Shown one piece after another: positions 13,472 to 19,997 of a stretch of DNA of 28,537 bases. Origin of the DNA: an uncultured Lachnospiraceae bacterium (GTDB lineage Bacteria > Bacillota > Clostridia > Lachnospirales > Lachnospiraceae); NCBI GenBank assembly GCA_910585825.1, contig CAJUEY010000035.1, positions 1-28,537 on the forward strand. The letters run 5' to 3'. Both the position numbers and the translations under genes were made by a program. Position 1 is the stretch's first letter. Each line of letters begins with the position of its first letter. Under the pieces are notes generated by a model. It was not told where the DNA came from, made no database searches, and saw only the letters and a program-made list of their open reading frames with translations.

Positions 13472-14116
13472 ATGAAAATTATTATGTTAGGAGCCCCGGG
13501 AGCAGGAAAAGGCACCCAGGCAAAGCAGATTGCAGACAAATATCAGATTCCTCATATCTCTACAGGAGATATTTTCCGTGCAAACATCAAAGAAGGAACG
13601 GAGTTGGGAACAAAAGCAAAAACATATATGGATCAGGGCTTATTGGTTCCGGATGAGCTTGTAGTGGAACTGGTAGCAGACCGTATTGTAAAAGATGACT
13701 GTAAAAACGGATTTGTATTAGACGGATTTCCAAGAACGATTCCACAGGCAGAGGCTTTAGATGAGGCTCTGGCAAAAATAGGCGAGAAGATGGATTATGC
13801 CGTTGATGTAGATGTGCCGGATGAAAACATCATCAACCGCATGGGAGGAAGAAGAGCCTGCGTAAATTGCGGCTCAACTTACCATATCGTAAATATCCCG
13901 ACAAAAGTAGAGGGAATTTGCGATAAATGCGGAAAAGAAGTGATTTTGAGGGATGATGACAAACCGGAAACTGTACAAAAACGTTTACATGTATATCATG
14001 AGCAGACACAGCCGTTAATTGATTATTATAAGAATCAGGGCATTTTAAGATCCGTAGACGGAACACGTCCAATGGATACTGTTTTTGCAGATATTGTAGA
14101 AATTTTGGGAGCATAA
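13472..14116 (+). CDS. adk: adenylate kinase, zinc-type
   Basis: A 214-aa cytosolic enzyme converting ATP + AMP to two ADP. The Walker A loop GAPGAGKGT is at residues 7-15, the AMP-binding segment STGDIFRANI at 30-39, and DGFPRT at 84-89. The LID carries four cysteines, Cys130, Cys133, Cys150 and Cys153, the structural zinc site typical of Gram-positive long-form kinases. Location between secY and map is the conserved Firmicutes order. AGGAGGATAACGTAA is upstream of the ATG; map starts 4 bases after its stop. Confidence 0.98.
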   Translation: MKIIMLGAPGAGKGTQAKQIADKYQIPHISTGDIFRANIKEGTELGTKAKTYMDQGLLVPDELVVELVADRIVKDDCKNGFVLDGFPRTIPQAEALDEALAKIGEKMDYAVDVDVPDENIINRMGGRRACVNCGSTYHIVNIPTKVEGICDKCGKEVILRDDDKPETVQKRLHVYHEQTQPLIDYYKNQGILRSVDGTRPMDTVFADIVEILGA

Positions 14117-14120
14117 ATAT

Positions 14121-14915
14121 ATGGTAACCATAAAATCTGCCCGTGAGATCGAACTCATGAGAGCAGCCGGTAAGATCCTTGGAAAAGTGCATCAGGATCT
14201 GGGAAAAGAATTAAAGCCGGGAATGACTACGTTAGAGATTGACTGCATAGGGGAAGAAATGATTCGAAGTTTCGGCTGCATCCCGTCTTTTAAAAATTAT
14301 CAGGGATATCCTGCATCTGTCTGTGTTTCTGTAAATGAAGAGGTAGTACATGGTATTCCGTCAAATAAACGGATTTTGCAGGAGGGAGATATTGTCAGTC
14401 TGGATATTGGAGTGATCTATAAAGGATATCATTCCGATGCAGCAAGAACCCATGGAATAGGGGAAATCTCCAAAGAGGCATCTGATCTGATATCACGTAC
14501 CAGAGAATGTTTTTTTAAGGGAATCCATTATGCAAAAGCTGGAAATCATCTGCATCAGATATCGGCGGCGATTGACAGCTGCGCATCAGGCTATGGGTAT
14601 GGGATTGTAAGAGATTTGGTAGGGCATGGAATCGGATCTCATCTGCATGAAGATCCCCAGATACCCAATTTCCGTAAACGTACCAGAGGAATTCGCCTTT
14701 GTCCGGGTATGACTTTGGCGATTGAACCGATGATCAATGCAGGCTGCGGTAATGTAAAGTGGCTTTCGGATGACTGGACCGTTATAACAGCAGACGGCAG
14801 GTTATCTGCACATTATGAAAATACAGTACTCATTACGCGGGGAATGCCTGAAATTTTATCTATTACAGAAGATGAAATTGCAGAAGGAATCTGGGAGCCG
14901 GGAGGATGCATATGA
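14121..14915 (+). CDS. map: methionine aminopeptidase, type I
   Basis: A 264-aa metalloprotease that removes the initiator methionine from nascent proteins. The dinuclear metal ligands are visible as Asp95 (SLDIGV), Asp106 (HSDAAR), His169 (VGHGIG), Glu202 (AIEPM) and Glu233 (YENTV), with His78 in VVHGIP near the active site. No N-terminal zinc finger or SH3 extension is present. The start follows adk by 4 bases and uses GGGAG in the adk end. The stop TGA overlaps the next start (ATGA at 14912-14915). Confidence 0.97.
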   Translation: MVTIKSAREIELMRAAGKILGKVHQDLGKELKPGMTTLEIDCIGEEMIRSFGCIPSFKNYQGYPASVCVSVNEEVVHGIPSNKRILQEGDIVSLDIGVIYKGYHSDAARTHGIGEISKEASDLISRTRECFFKGIHYAKAGNHLHQISAAIDSCASGYGYGIVRDLVGHGIGSHLHEDPQIPNFRKRTRGIRLCPGMTLAIEPMINAGCGNVKWLSDDWTVITADGRLSAHYENTVLITRGMPEILSITEDEIAEGIWEPGGCI

Positions 14916-15175
14916 AAGTGGAATTTGCAAGATCCTTGTCCGGACACGACAAAAATCAGATTTATCTGATTCTGGAAGAAGATGAGAGGGCTGCATACCT
15001 GGTCAACGGAAAGACACATACCTTAGAAAAGCCTAAGAAGAAGAATAAAAAGCATTATCAGATCATAAAACATATTCCAGAAGACATTCTGGTGCAGTTT
15101 AAGAAAAACGATTCATTGACCGATGAGATGATATATAGAATGCTCCGGGCATATGAACGTTCAATCAATAAGTAG
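14912..15175 (+). CDS. KOW-domain RNA-binding protein (L14e-like)
   Basis: An 87-aa basic protein. Residues 2-45 fit a short KOW/SH3-like barrel (VEFARSLSGHDKNQIYLILE, then AAYLVNGKTHTLEKPKKKNK), resembling eukaryotic/archaeal L14e-type KOW proteins; the C-terminal half (DSLTDEMIYRMLRAYERS) is helical. Small KOW proteins in this slot between map and infA are known in Clostridia but their function is not established to my knowledge. ATG 14912 is chosen over 14906 because GGGAGG is 6 bases upstream of it; it overlaps the map stop. A ribosome- or RNA-associated role is inferred from fold and operon. Confidence 0.85.
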   Translation: MKVEFARSLSGHDKNQIYLILEEDERAAYLVNGKTHTLEKPKKKNKKHYQIIKHIPEDILVQFKKNDSLTDEMIYRMLRAYERSINK

Positions 15176-15187
15176 GAGGCAATGAAA

Positions 15188-15406
15188 ATGTCAAAAGCAG
15201 ATTCTATTGAAGTTGAAGGAAAAGTAGTAGAGAAACTTCCCAATGCTATGTTCCAAGTGGAATTAGAGAATGGCCATAAAATTCTGGCTCATATCAGCGG
15301 TAAGCTGAGAATGAACTTTATCCGTATTTTACCAGGAGATAAGGTGACGATCGAGATGTCTCCGTATGATTTAACCAAAGGAAGAATCATTTGGAGAGAT
15401 AAATAA
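15188..15406 (+). CDS. infA: translation initiation factor IF-1
   Basis: A 72-aa OB-fold factor that occupies the A site of the 30S during initiation. SIEVEGKVVEKLPNAMFQVE, LENGHKILAHISGKLRMNFI and PGDKVTIEMSPYDLTKGRI match IF-1 throughout. ATG 15188 gives the canonical length and an 8-base spacing from AGGAGG; the in-frame ATG at 15182 is too close. It ends 6 bases before the -35 box of the next promoter. Confidence 0.98.
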   Translation: MSKADSIEVEGKVVEKLPNAMFQVELENGHKILAHISGKLRMNFIRILPGDKVTIEMSPYDLTKGRIIWRDK

Positions 15407-15412
15407 AATTTA

Positions 15413-15441
15413 TTGACGAGTTTTAAAAACTATGCTACAAT
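15413..15441 (+). promoter_or_regulatory. internal extended -10 promoter for rpmJ-rplQ
   Basis: TTGACG (15413-15418) and TACAAT (15436-15441) are spaced 17 bases, and TG at 15433-15434 makes an extended -10. Predicted start is near 15448, giving a leader of about 170 nt before rpmJ. The promoter would supply the alpha-type segment (rpmJ, rpsM, rpsK, rpsD, rpoA, rplQ) independently of the upstream S10 promoter. Confidence 0.85.
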
Positions 15442-15465
15442 ATTATGCATATGTTTTGGGCATTT

Positions 15466-15487
15466 GCAGATAAACTTAGATATCTGC
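15466..15487 (+). other. stem-loop in the rpmJ leader
   Basis: GCAGATA (15466-15472) and TATCTGC (15481-15487) form a perfect 7-bp stem with an 8-base loop, near the predicted 5' end of the transcript from the promoter at 15413-15441. There is no T tract. A 5'-terminal hairpin of this sort can protect an mRNA from 5' exonucleases; that role is inference. Confidence 0.6.
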
Positions 15488-15514
15488 AGCAGAAGCAACT
15501 TGTAGGAAGAAAAA

Positions 15515-15596
15515 CCCATAGAGCATAATCATACTGTGTTTTGTGGGCGGAGAAAAAGAGCACCCGCAGGGCATAACATATGCCGCGCTTTGCGGG
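15515..15596 (+). repeat. tandem composite stem-loops before rpmJ (family 1, copies D and C)
   Basis: Copy D (15515-15547): CCCATA pairs with TGTGGG (one G-T pair), with a degenerate inner stem. Copy C (15563-15596): CCCGCA pairs with TGCGGG, inner GGCATA (15570-15575) pairs with TATGCC (15579-15584), loop ACA. Both have a near-absent 5' and a longer 3' internal strand, as in copies A and B. GGCAGAAAAAGGAGG, nearly the same as after copy B, follows C, so the rpmJ Shine-Dalgarno is at a fixed distance. Confidence 0.7.
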
Positions 15597-15616
15597 CAGA
15601 AAAAGGAGGATTTGCT

Positions 15617-15730
15617 GTGAAAGTAAGATCATCAGTTAAACCTATGTGCGAAAAATGCAAGGTAATTAAAAGAAAAGGAAGCATTCGGATTATTTGCGAA
15701 AATCCGAAACACAAACAGAGACAGGGTTAA
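15617..15730 (+). CDS. rpmJ: 50S ribosomal protein L36, zinc type
   Basis: A 37-aa L36: MKVRSSVKPMCEKCKVIKRK at the start with zinc ligands Cys11, Cys14, Cys27 and His32, and the end NPKHKQRQG. This is the C+ form. It starts with GTG at 15617, 8 bases after AAAAAGGAGG, directly downstream of stem-loop C. A longer open frame from 15536 runs through the leader structures and is rejected. Confidence 0.97.
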   Translation: MKVRSSVKPMCEKCKVIKRKGSIRIICENPKHKQRQG

Positions 15731-16009
15731 TAAACCCCAAAAATCATTATGTGCGGCTGCAGCGGAACATTATAAAAATGACGCTGTTCATAATATGCAG
15801 TACGATATACTGTTTTTGTCTGCATTCGGATTTAACATACCGGAATCCGTTTGAGACATCTTTTGATTTTAAGTTATGAAGAGGGAATAGGCGTATGCAC
15901 AACATTTCAGGCCGGGGAACCGGAGCTGCATAGGTTTATTGCCGCAGAGAGAACCGTCAGGGAGAGAAACGGCCCGGGCAAAAGAAATTTTATGGAGGTG
16001 CAACGACGA
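15731..16009 (+). other. 279-base rpmJ-rpsM spacer with attenuator-like structures
   Basis: No gene. CAGTA (15798-15802) / TACTG (15808-15812) followed by five T (15813-15817) resembles a weak intrinsic terminator. CGGATT (15826-15831) can pair with AATCCG (about 15843-15848). CCGG (15912-15915) / CCGG (15920-15923) encloses a GGAA tetraloop (GNRA type). CCGT (15954-15957) / ACGG (15969-15972) forms another stem, close to the rpsM Shine-Dalgarno. Such length is unusual in this otherwise tight cluster. An attenuator or r-protein target site (S4 or S13 would be natural candidates) is a hypothesis only. Confidence 0.5.
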
Positions 16010-16378
16010 ATGGCTCGTATCGCAGGTGTAGACTTACCAAGAGAAAAGCGTGTTGAAATCGGTTTGACCTATATTTACGGAATCGGCAGATCCAGCTCTA
16101 ACCGTATTCTTGCAGAGGCAAAAGTAAATCCGGACACACGCTGTCGTGATTTGACAGACGAAGAAGTAAAGAGGATTAGTGAAGTAATTGATGCAACTCA
16201 GACTGTAGAAGGTGATTTAAGAAGAGAAATTGCCCTTAACATCAAGAGACTTCAGGAGATCGGATGCTATCGCGGAATCCGTCATAGAAAAGGACTTCCG
16301 GTTCGTGGTCAGAACACAAAGAATAATGCAAGAACCAGAAAAGGTCCTAAGAGAACTGTTGCAAATAAGAAAAAATAG
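16010..16378 (+). CDS. rpsM: 30S ribosomal protein S13
   Basis: A 122-aa S13 of the 30S head, bridging to L5. MARIAGVDLPREKRVEIGLT is the family N-terminus, YIYGIGRSSSNRILAEA the helix-two-turn-helix region, and GIRHRKGLPVRGQNTKNNAR the basic C-terminal tail that reaches the P site. ATG 16010 has TGGAGGTG 11 bases upstream; the longer frame from 15851 is spacer. Confidence 0.98.
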   Translation: MARIAGVDLPREKRVEIGLTYIYGIGRSSSNRILAEAKVNPDTRCRDLTDEEVKRISEVIDATQTVEGDLRREIALNIKRLQEIGCYRGIRHRKGLPVRGQNTKNNARTRKGPKRTVANKKK

Positions 16379-16449
16379 CCTTATTACACAGTGACACAAT
16401 AAATAAAATTTGAGTAATCAATTAAAAAAGAAAGTAGGTTAGTTTTATT

Positions 16450-16842
16450 ATGGCTAAAGTTACAAAAAAAGTGACAAAAAAGCGTGTTAAGAAAAACGTT
16501 GAACGCGGACAGGCACATATTCAGTCATCTTTCAACAATACAATCGTAACCATTACAGATGTTGAAGGAAATGCTTTGTCATGGGCAAGTGCCGGTGGTC
16601 TTGGTTTCAGAGGTTCAAGGAAATCTACTCCATATGCTGCACAGATGGCGGCTGAAACAGCAACCAAAGCAGCATTGATTCATGGCTTAAAATCAGTAGA
16701 TGTTATGGTAAAAGGACCGGGATCAGGAAGAGAAGCTGCAATTCGTGCGCTTTCTGCATGCGGTCTGGAAGTAACAAGTATCAGAGACGTGACACCAGTT
16801 CCGCACAACGGATGTCGTCCGCCAAAACGCAGAAGAGTGTAG
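16450..16842 (+). CDS. rpsK: 30S ribosomal protein S11
   Basis: A 130-aa S11 on the 30S platform near the E site. The basic N-terminus KVTKKVTKKRVKKNVERG precedes AHIQSSFNNTIVTITD; GSRKSTPYAAQMAAE, VKGPGSGREAAIRAL and DVTPVPHNGCRPPKRRRV are diagnostic. The ribosome binding site (GAAAGTAGGTTAG) is weaker than that of its neighbours. Confidence 0.98.
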   Translation: MAKVTKKVTKKRVKKNVERGQAHIQSSFNNTIVTITDVEGNALSWASAGGLGFRGSRKSTPYAAQMAAETATKAALIHGLKSVDVMVKGPGSGREAAIRALSACGLEVTSIRDVTPVPHNGCRPPKRRRV

Positions 16843-16872
16843 TATCAATCTAATCAGGAGGGATAGTCTAAG

Positions 16873-17466
16873 ATGGCAGTGAACAGAGTTCCTATTCTTA
16901 AAAGATGCAGATCGCTTGGTTTAGATCCGGTTTATTTAGGAATAGATAAAAAATCAAACAGAGAATTAAAAAGAGCAAACAGAAAGATTTCCGAATATGG
17001 TCTTCAGTTAAGAGAAAAACAGAAGGCAAAATTCATTTATGGAGTATTGGAGAAGCCATTCCATAATTATTATGAAAAAGCTGACAGAATGAAGGGCATG
17101 ACCGGTGAAAATCTTATGATAATCTTAGAGAGAAGACTGGATAATGTTATTTTCCGCATGGGACTTGCGAGAACCAGAAGGGAATCCAGACAGATTGTAG
17201 ATCATAAGTTTGTTACCGTAAACGGAAAATGTGTAAACATTCCGTCTTATCAGGTAAAAGCCGGCGATGAAATTGAAATCAGAGAGAAGAGCAGGGGAAT
17301 CCAGAGATTTAAAGATATTTTAGAAGTAACAGGTGGAAGATTGGTTCCTGAGTGGATTGACGTAGACATAGAGAACTTAAAAGGAATTGTAAAAGAATTA
17401 CCTTCCAGAGATCAGATTGATGTACCTGTTGACGAAATGCTTATCGTCGAGTTGTATAGTAAGTAA
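16873..17466 (+). CDS. rpsD: 30S ribosomal protein S4
   Basis: A 197-aa S4, a primary 16S binder at the mRNA entry tunnel. The S4 RNA-binding domain is near residues 86-150 (RRLDNVIFRMGLARTRRESR, IVDHKFVTVNGKCVNIPSY). The N-terminus RVPILKRCRSLGLDP has lost the zinc-binding cysteine set (only Cys12 in that region), so this is a C- form. S4 is an autogenous regulator in both E. coli (alpha operon) and B. subtilis (rpsD). AGGAGGGATAG is upstream. Confidence 0.98.
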   Translation: MAVNRVPILKRCRSLGLDPVYLGIDKKSNRELKRANRKISEYGLQLREKQKAKFIYGVLEKPFHNYYEKADRMKGMTGENLMIILERRLDNVIFRMGLARTRRESRQIVDHKFVTVNGKCVNIPSYQVKAGDEIEIREKSRGIQRFKDILEVTGGRLVPEWIDVDIENLKGIVKELPSRDQIDVPVDEMLIVELYSK

Positions 17467-17520
17467 TCCAGATCCGGCAAATTAAGATAGGCATATACCC
17501 GAATAAGGAGGGCTTTTATA

Positions 17521-18483
17521 GTGTTCGATTTTGAAAAACCGAAAATTGAAATCGCTGAAATTTCAGAAGACAAAAAGTATGGAAGATTTGTCGTAGAGCC
17601 GTTAGAGAGAGGTTATGGAACGACATTGGGCAATTCTTTGAGGAGAATTATGCTTTCTTCCTTACCAGGTGCAGCGGTAAGCCAGGTGAAAATTGACGGT
17701 GTATTACACGAATTCAGTTCCATTCCTGGTGTAAAAGAAGATGTGACAGAAATCATCATGAACATCAAGAATCTTGCACTTAAGAATACATGTCCGACAG
17801 ATGAGCCAAAGGTTGCTTACATTGAATTTGAGGGTGAAGGCGTTGTTACAGCTGCTGATATTCAGGCAGATCCTGATATTCAGATTTTAAATCCGGATTT
17901 GGTGATTGCAAACTTAAACGGTGGAGCTGACTGTAAACTGTATATGGAGCTTACCATTACCAAAGGCAGGGGTTATGTCAGCGCAGAAAAGAACAAGTCT
18001 GAAGATGTGCCGATCGGTGTGATTGCGATTGATTCTATTTACACTCCCGTTGAGCGTGTAAATCTGACGGTTGAGAATACCCGTGTAGGTCAGATTACAG
18101 ATTATGATAAACTTACATTGGACGTATTTACCAATGGGACATTGGAGCCGGATGAAGCAGTCAGTCTGGCTGCAAAAGTCTTAAGCGAGCATTTAAGTCT
18201 TTTTATCAACCTTTCTGAAACAGCTATGTCTGCAGAAGTTATGGTGGAAAAGGAAGATGATGCAAAAGGCAAAGTCTTAGAAATGAACATTGACGAACTG
18301 GAATTGTCAGTACGTTCTTATAACTGCCTGAAGAGGGCGGGAATCAATACGGTAGAAGAGCTGACAAATCGGACGCCGGAAGATATGATGAAGGTTCGTA
18401 ATTTAGGACGGAAGTCTTTGGAAGAGGTACTGGCAAAATTAAAAGAGCTGGGACTTCAGTTGAATCAGAGTGAAGATATGTAA
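17521..18483 (+). CDS. rpoA: DNA-directed RNA polymerase subunit alpha
   Basis: A 320-aa alpha subunit. The N-terminal assembly domain (1 to about 235) shows GRFVVEPLERGYGTTLGNSL, RRIMLSSLPGAAV and IDGVLHEFSSIPGVKEDV. The linker around residue 240 leads to the C-terminal domain (about 255-315; SVRSYNCLKRAGINTVEEL, VRNLGRKSLEEVLAKL) that binds UP elements and activators. It starts with GTG 17521 after AGGAGGGC. Full length. Confidence 0.98.
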   Translation: MFDFEKPKIEIAEISEDKKYGRFVVEPLERGYGTTLGNSLRRIMLSSLPGAAVSQVKIDGVLHEFSSIPGVKEDVTEIIMNIKNLALKNTCPTDEPKVAYIEFEGEGVVTAADIQADPDIQILNPDLVIANLNGGADCKLYMELTITKGRGYVSAEKNKSEDVPIGVIAIDSIYTPVERVNLTVENTRVGQITDYDKLTLDVFTNGTLEPDEAVSLAAKVLSEHLSLFINLSETAMSAEVMVEKEDDAKGKVLEMNIDELELSVRSYNCLKRAGINTVEELTNRTPEDMMKVRNLGRKSLEEVLAKLKELGLQLNQSEDM

Positions 18484-18493
18484 TAGCAATATA

Positions 18494-18616
18494 GGCCGTT
18501 TTCGTAAGACCACAGGGCAGAAAGAGGTCAGCTCCATTTCATAGTGGAGGCAACTAATAGGAAAGCATTTGGCTAGTAAGTCCAAAGAGCATGCCGAATG
18601 TTCCACAAAACGGAGG
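18494..18616 (+). promoter_or_regulatory. structured rpoA-rplQ spacer enclosing the rplQ Shine-Dalgarno
   Basis: A closing helix CCGTTTT (18496-18502) pairs with AAAACGG (18607-18613) and includes the first two G of the Shine-Dalgarno GGAGG (18612-18616). Inside are GACC/GGTC (18508-18511/18526-18529), CTCCA/TGGAG (18532-18536/18545-18549) and TTTGG/CCAAA (18568-18572/18582-18586). This gives a three-hairpin multiloop ending at the ribosome binding site. No promoter is clear within. Translational control of L17 is inferred from the geometry. Confidence 0.6.
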
Positions 18617-18624
18617 ATTTAAAA

Positions 18625-19161
18625 ATGGCAAAGTATAGAAAGTTGGGAAGAAACTCATCCCAGAGAAAAGCGTTATTAAGAGGTCAGGTAACCGCATTGA
18701 TTCATAATGGAAAAATCATTACGACAGAGGCAAGAGCAAAAGAAGTTCGTAAATTAGCAGAAAGAATCATTGCGAAAGCCGTAAAAGAAAAAGATAATTA
18801 TGAAGAAGTTACGGTAAAGGCAAAAGTTCCCCGTAAGGATAAAGACGGTAAGAGAGTAAAAGAAGTGGTAGACGGCAAACGCGTTACCGTATATGATGAA
18901 GTAGATAAGACAATCAAAAAGGATATGCCTTCCCGTCTTCATGCAAGAAGAGAGATTTTAAAAGTGCTTTATCCTGTAACGGAAGTTCCGAAAGAAGCTG
19001 CAGGAAGAAAGAGAAATACAAAAGAAATTGATCTTGTTGCAAAATTATTTGATGAAATCGCACCAAAATATGTAGACCGTAATGGTGGATACACCAGAAT
19101 TGTTAAGATTGGACAACGTAAAGGTGACGGTGCATTAGAAGTTCTCTTAGAGCTTGTATAA
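18625..19161 (+). CDS. rplQ: 50S ribosomal protein L17 with insertion
   Basis: A 178-aa L17, near the tunnel exit; the usual bacterial length is about 115-130 aa. The core ends are clear: MAKYRKLGRNSSQRKALLRG and ITTEARAKEVRKLAERII at the N-terminus, LFDEIAPKYVDRNGGYTRIV and KIGQRKGDGALEVLLELV at the C-terminus. Roughly residues 55-103 are an inserted, highly charged segment (KDKDGKRVKEVVDGKRVTVY and neighbours) before LHARREILKVLYPV. To my knowledge this insert is shared by related Clostridia. ATG 18625 follows CGGAGGATTTAAAA. Confidence 0.97.
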   Translation: MAKYRKLGRNSSQRKALLRGQVTALIHNGKIITTEARAKEVRKLAERIIAKAVKEKDNYEEVTVKAKVPRKDKDGKRVKEVVDGKRVTVYDEVDKTIKKDMPSRLHARREILKVLYPVTEVPKEAAGRKRNTKEIDLVAKLFDEIAPKYVDRNGGYTRIVKIGQRKGDGALEVLLELV

Positions 19162-19172
19162 TTTAAGAAGTG

Positions 19173-19201
19173 AAAACTCCGGTGGCAAACCGGAGTTTTT
19201 T
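19173..19201 (+). terminator. intrinsic terminator of the ribosomal protein cluster
   Basis: AAAACTCCGG (19173-19182) pairs with CCGGAGTTTT (19190-19199) around a 7-base loop, followed by T to 19201 (six T in all). It is a textbook Rho-independent terminator 11 bases after rplQ. The flanking A and T runs make it potentially bidirectional. lgt starts only 28 bases later without a visible promoter of its own, so lgt may depend on readthrough or a promoter inside rplQ. Confidence 0.95.
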
Positions 19202-19229
19202 GTCAGGCAAAATCCGAAAGGAGGATAAA

Positions 19230-19991
19230 ATGCTGCCAAAATTATTTTCGATAGGACCTTTTACCGTATATAGTTATGGATTAATGACTGCAATCGGTAT
19301 TTTTGCAGCGGTTGTGCTGGGAGAATATTTGTTGAAAAAAACAAAACTTGCAGAGGAAGGATTTCTGTTAGGAATGGGAATTGCCTGTGTGATCGGAGGA
19401 TATGCGTGTTCTAAGCTTTTGTTTTGGCTGACAACATTGCCGGAAATTTTGGAAAATCCAAAGCTGCTTTTGGATTTTTCCAGTGGATATGTGGTATATG
19501 GAGGGTTGATCGGCGGCGTACTGACCGGATATTTTTATTGCAGAAAAAAAGGAGCAGATTTTTGGAAGGTTTTTGATTTGGCAGTGCCGGCAGTTGCTTT
19601 GGCGCAGTTTTTTGGCAGAATCGGCTGTTTTCTGGCAGGATGCTGTTATGGAAAACCGACAGAAAGCACGTTTGGCGTTATTTTTCATAACTCTCTCTAT
19701 GCACCGGCAGATGAAAAGTTGTTTCCGATTCAATTGGCGTCTTCCGGATTGAATTTACTTAATTTTATCTTTTTATATTTTTTATGGAAAAAGATGCGCG
19801 ACAAGCCAGGCGTAACGGGAACGGCATATATTGTAACTTATAGCATTGGGCGGTTTTTCCTGGAATATTTCAGAGGAGATCTGGAACGGGGAAGTGTGGG
19901 CATTTTATCCACATCCCAATTTATAGCGGTATTTACTCTTATCATCGGATTTGTGATGATGTTCTTCCGATTGAAGAGAAAAGAGAAATGA
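19230..19991 (+). CDS. lgt: prolipoprotein diacylglyceryl transferase family protein (noncanonical)
   Basis: A 253-aa polytopic membrane protein with about seven hydrophobic segments. Lgt transfers diacylglyceryl from phosphatidylglycerol to the lipobox cysteine of prolipoproteins. The signature region GRIGCFLAGCCYGKPTES (129-146) replaces the usual GRxGNFxNxE pattern, retaining Arg130; a C-terminal SIGRFFLEYFRGD (205-217) matches the family's arginine region. The family's HGGLIG is YGGLIGG here (Tyr90), so the histidine essential in E. coli Lgt is absent. ATG 19230 has AAAGGAGG upstream. It may be a divergent Lgt or a paralogue with another substrate. Confidence 0.8.
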   Translation: MLPKLFSIGPFTVYSYGLMTAIGIFAAVVLGEYLLKKTKLAEEGFLLGMGIACVIGGYACSKLLFWLTTLPEILENPKLLLDFSSGYVVYGGLIGGVLTGYFYCRKKGADFWKVFDLAVPAVALAQFFGRIGCFLAGCCYGKPTESTFGVIFHNSLYAPADEKLFPIQLASSGLNLLNFIFLYFLWKKMRDKPGVTGTAYIVTYSIGRFFLEYFRGDLERGSVGILSTSQFIAVFTLIIGFVMMFFRLKRKEK

Positions 19992-19997
19992 CCACCA

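Noticed and set aside
13411..13656. Plus-strand frame starting in the third repeat and running into adk
   Set aside because: It is out of frame with adk, which has clear family motifs over the same bases; no ribosome binding site.
15536..15616. N-terminal extension of rpmJ
   Set aside because: The extension covers stem-loop structures; L36 has its normal 37 residues from GTG 15617.
15694..15879. Small frame after rpmJ
   Set aside because: It overlaps the end of rpmJ in another frame, has no ribosome binding site and no recognisable sequence; the region looks like structured leader.
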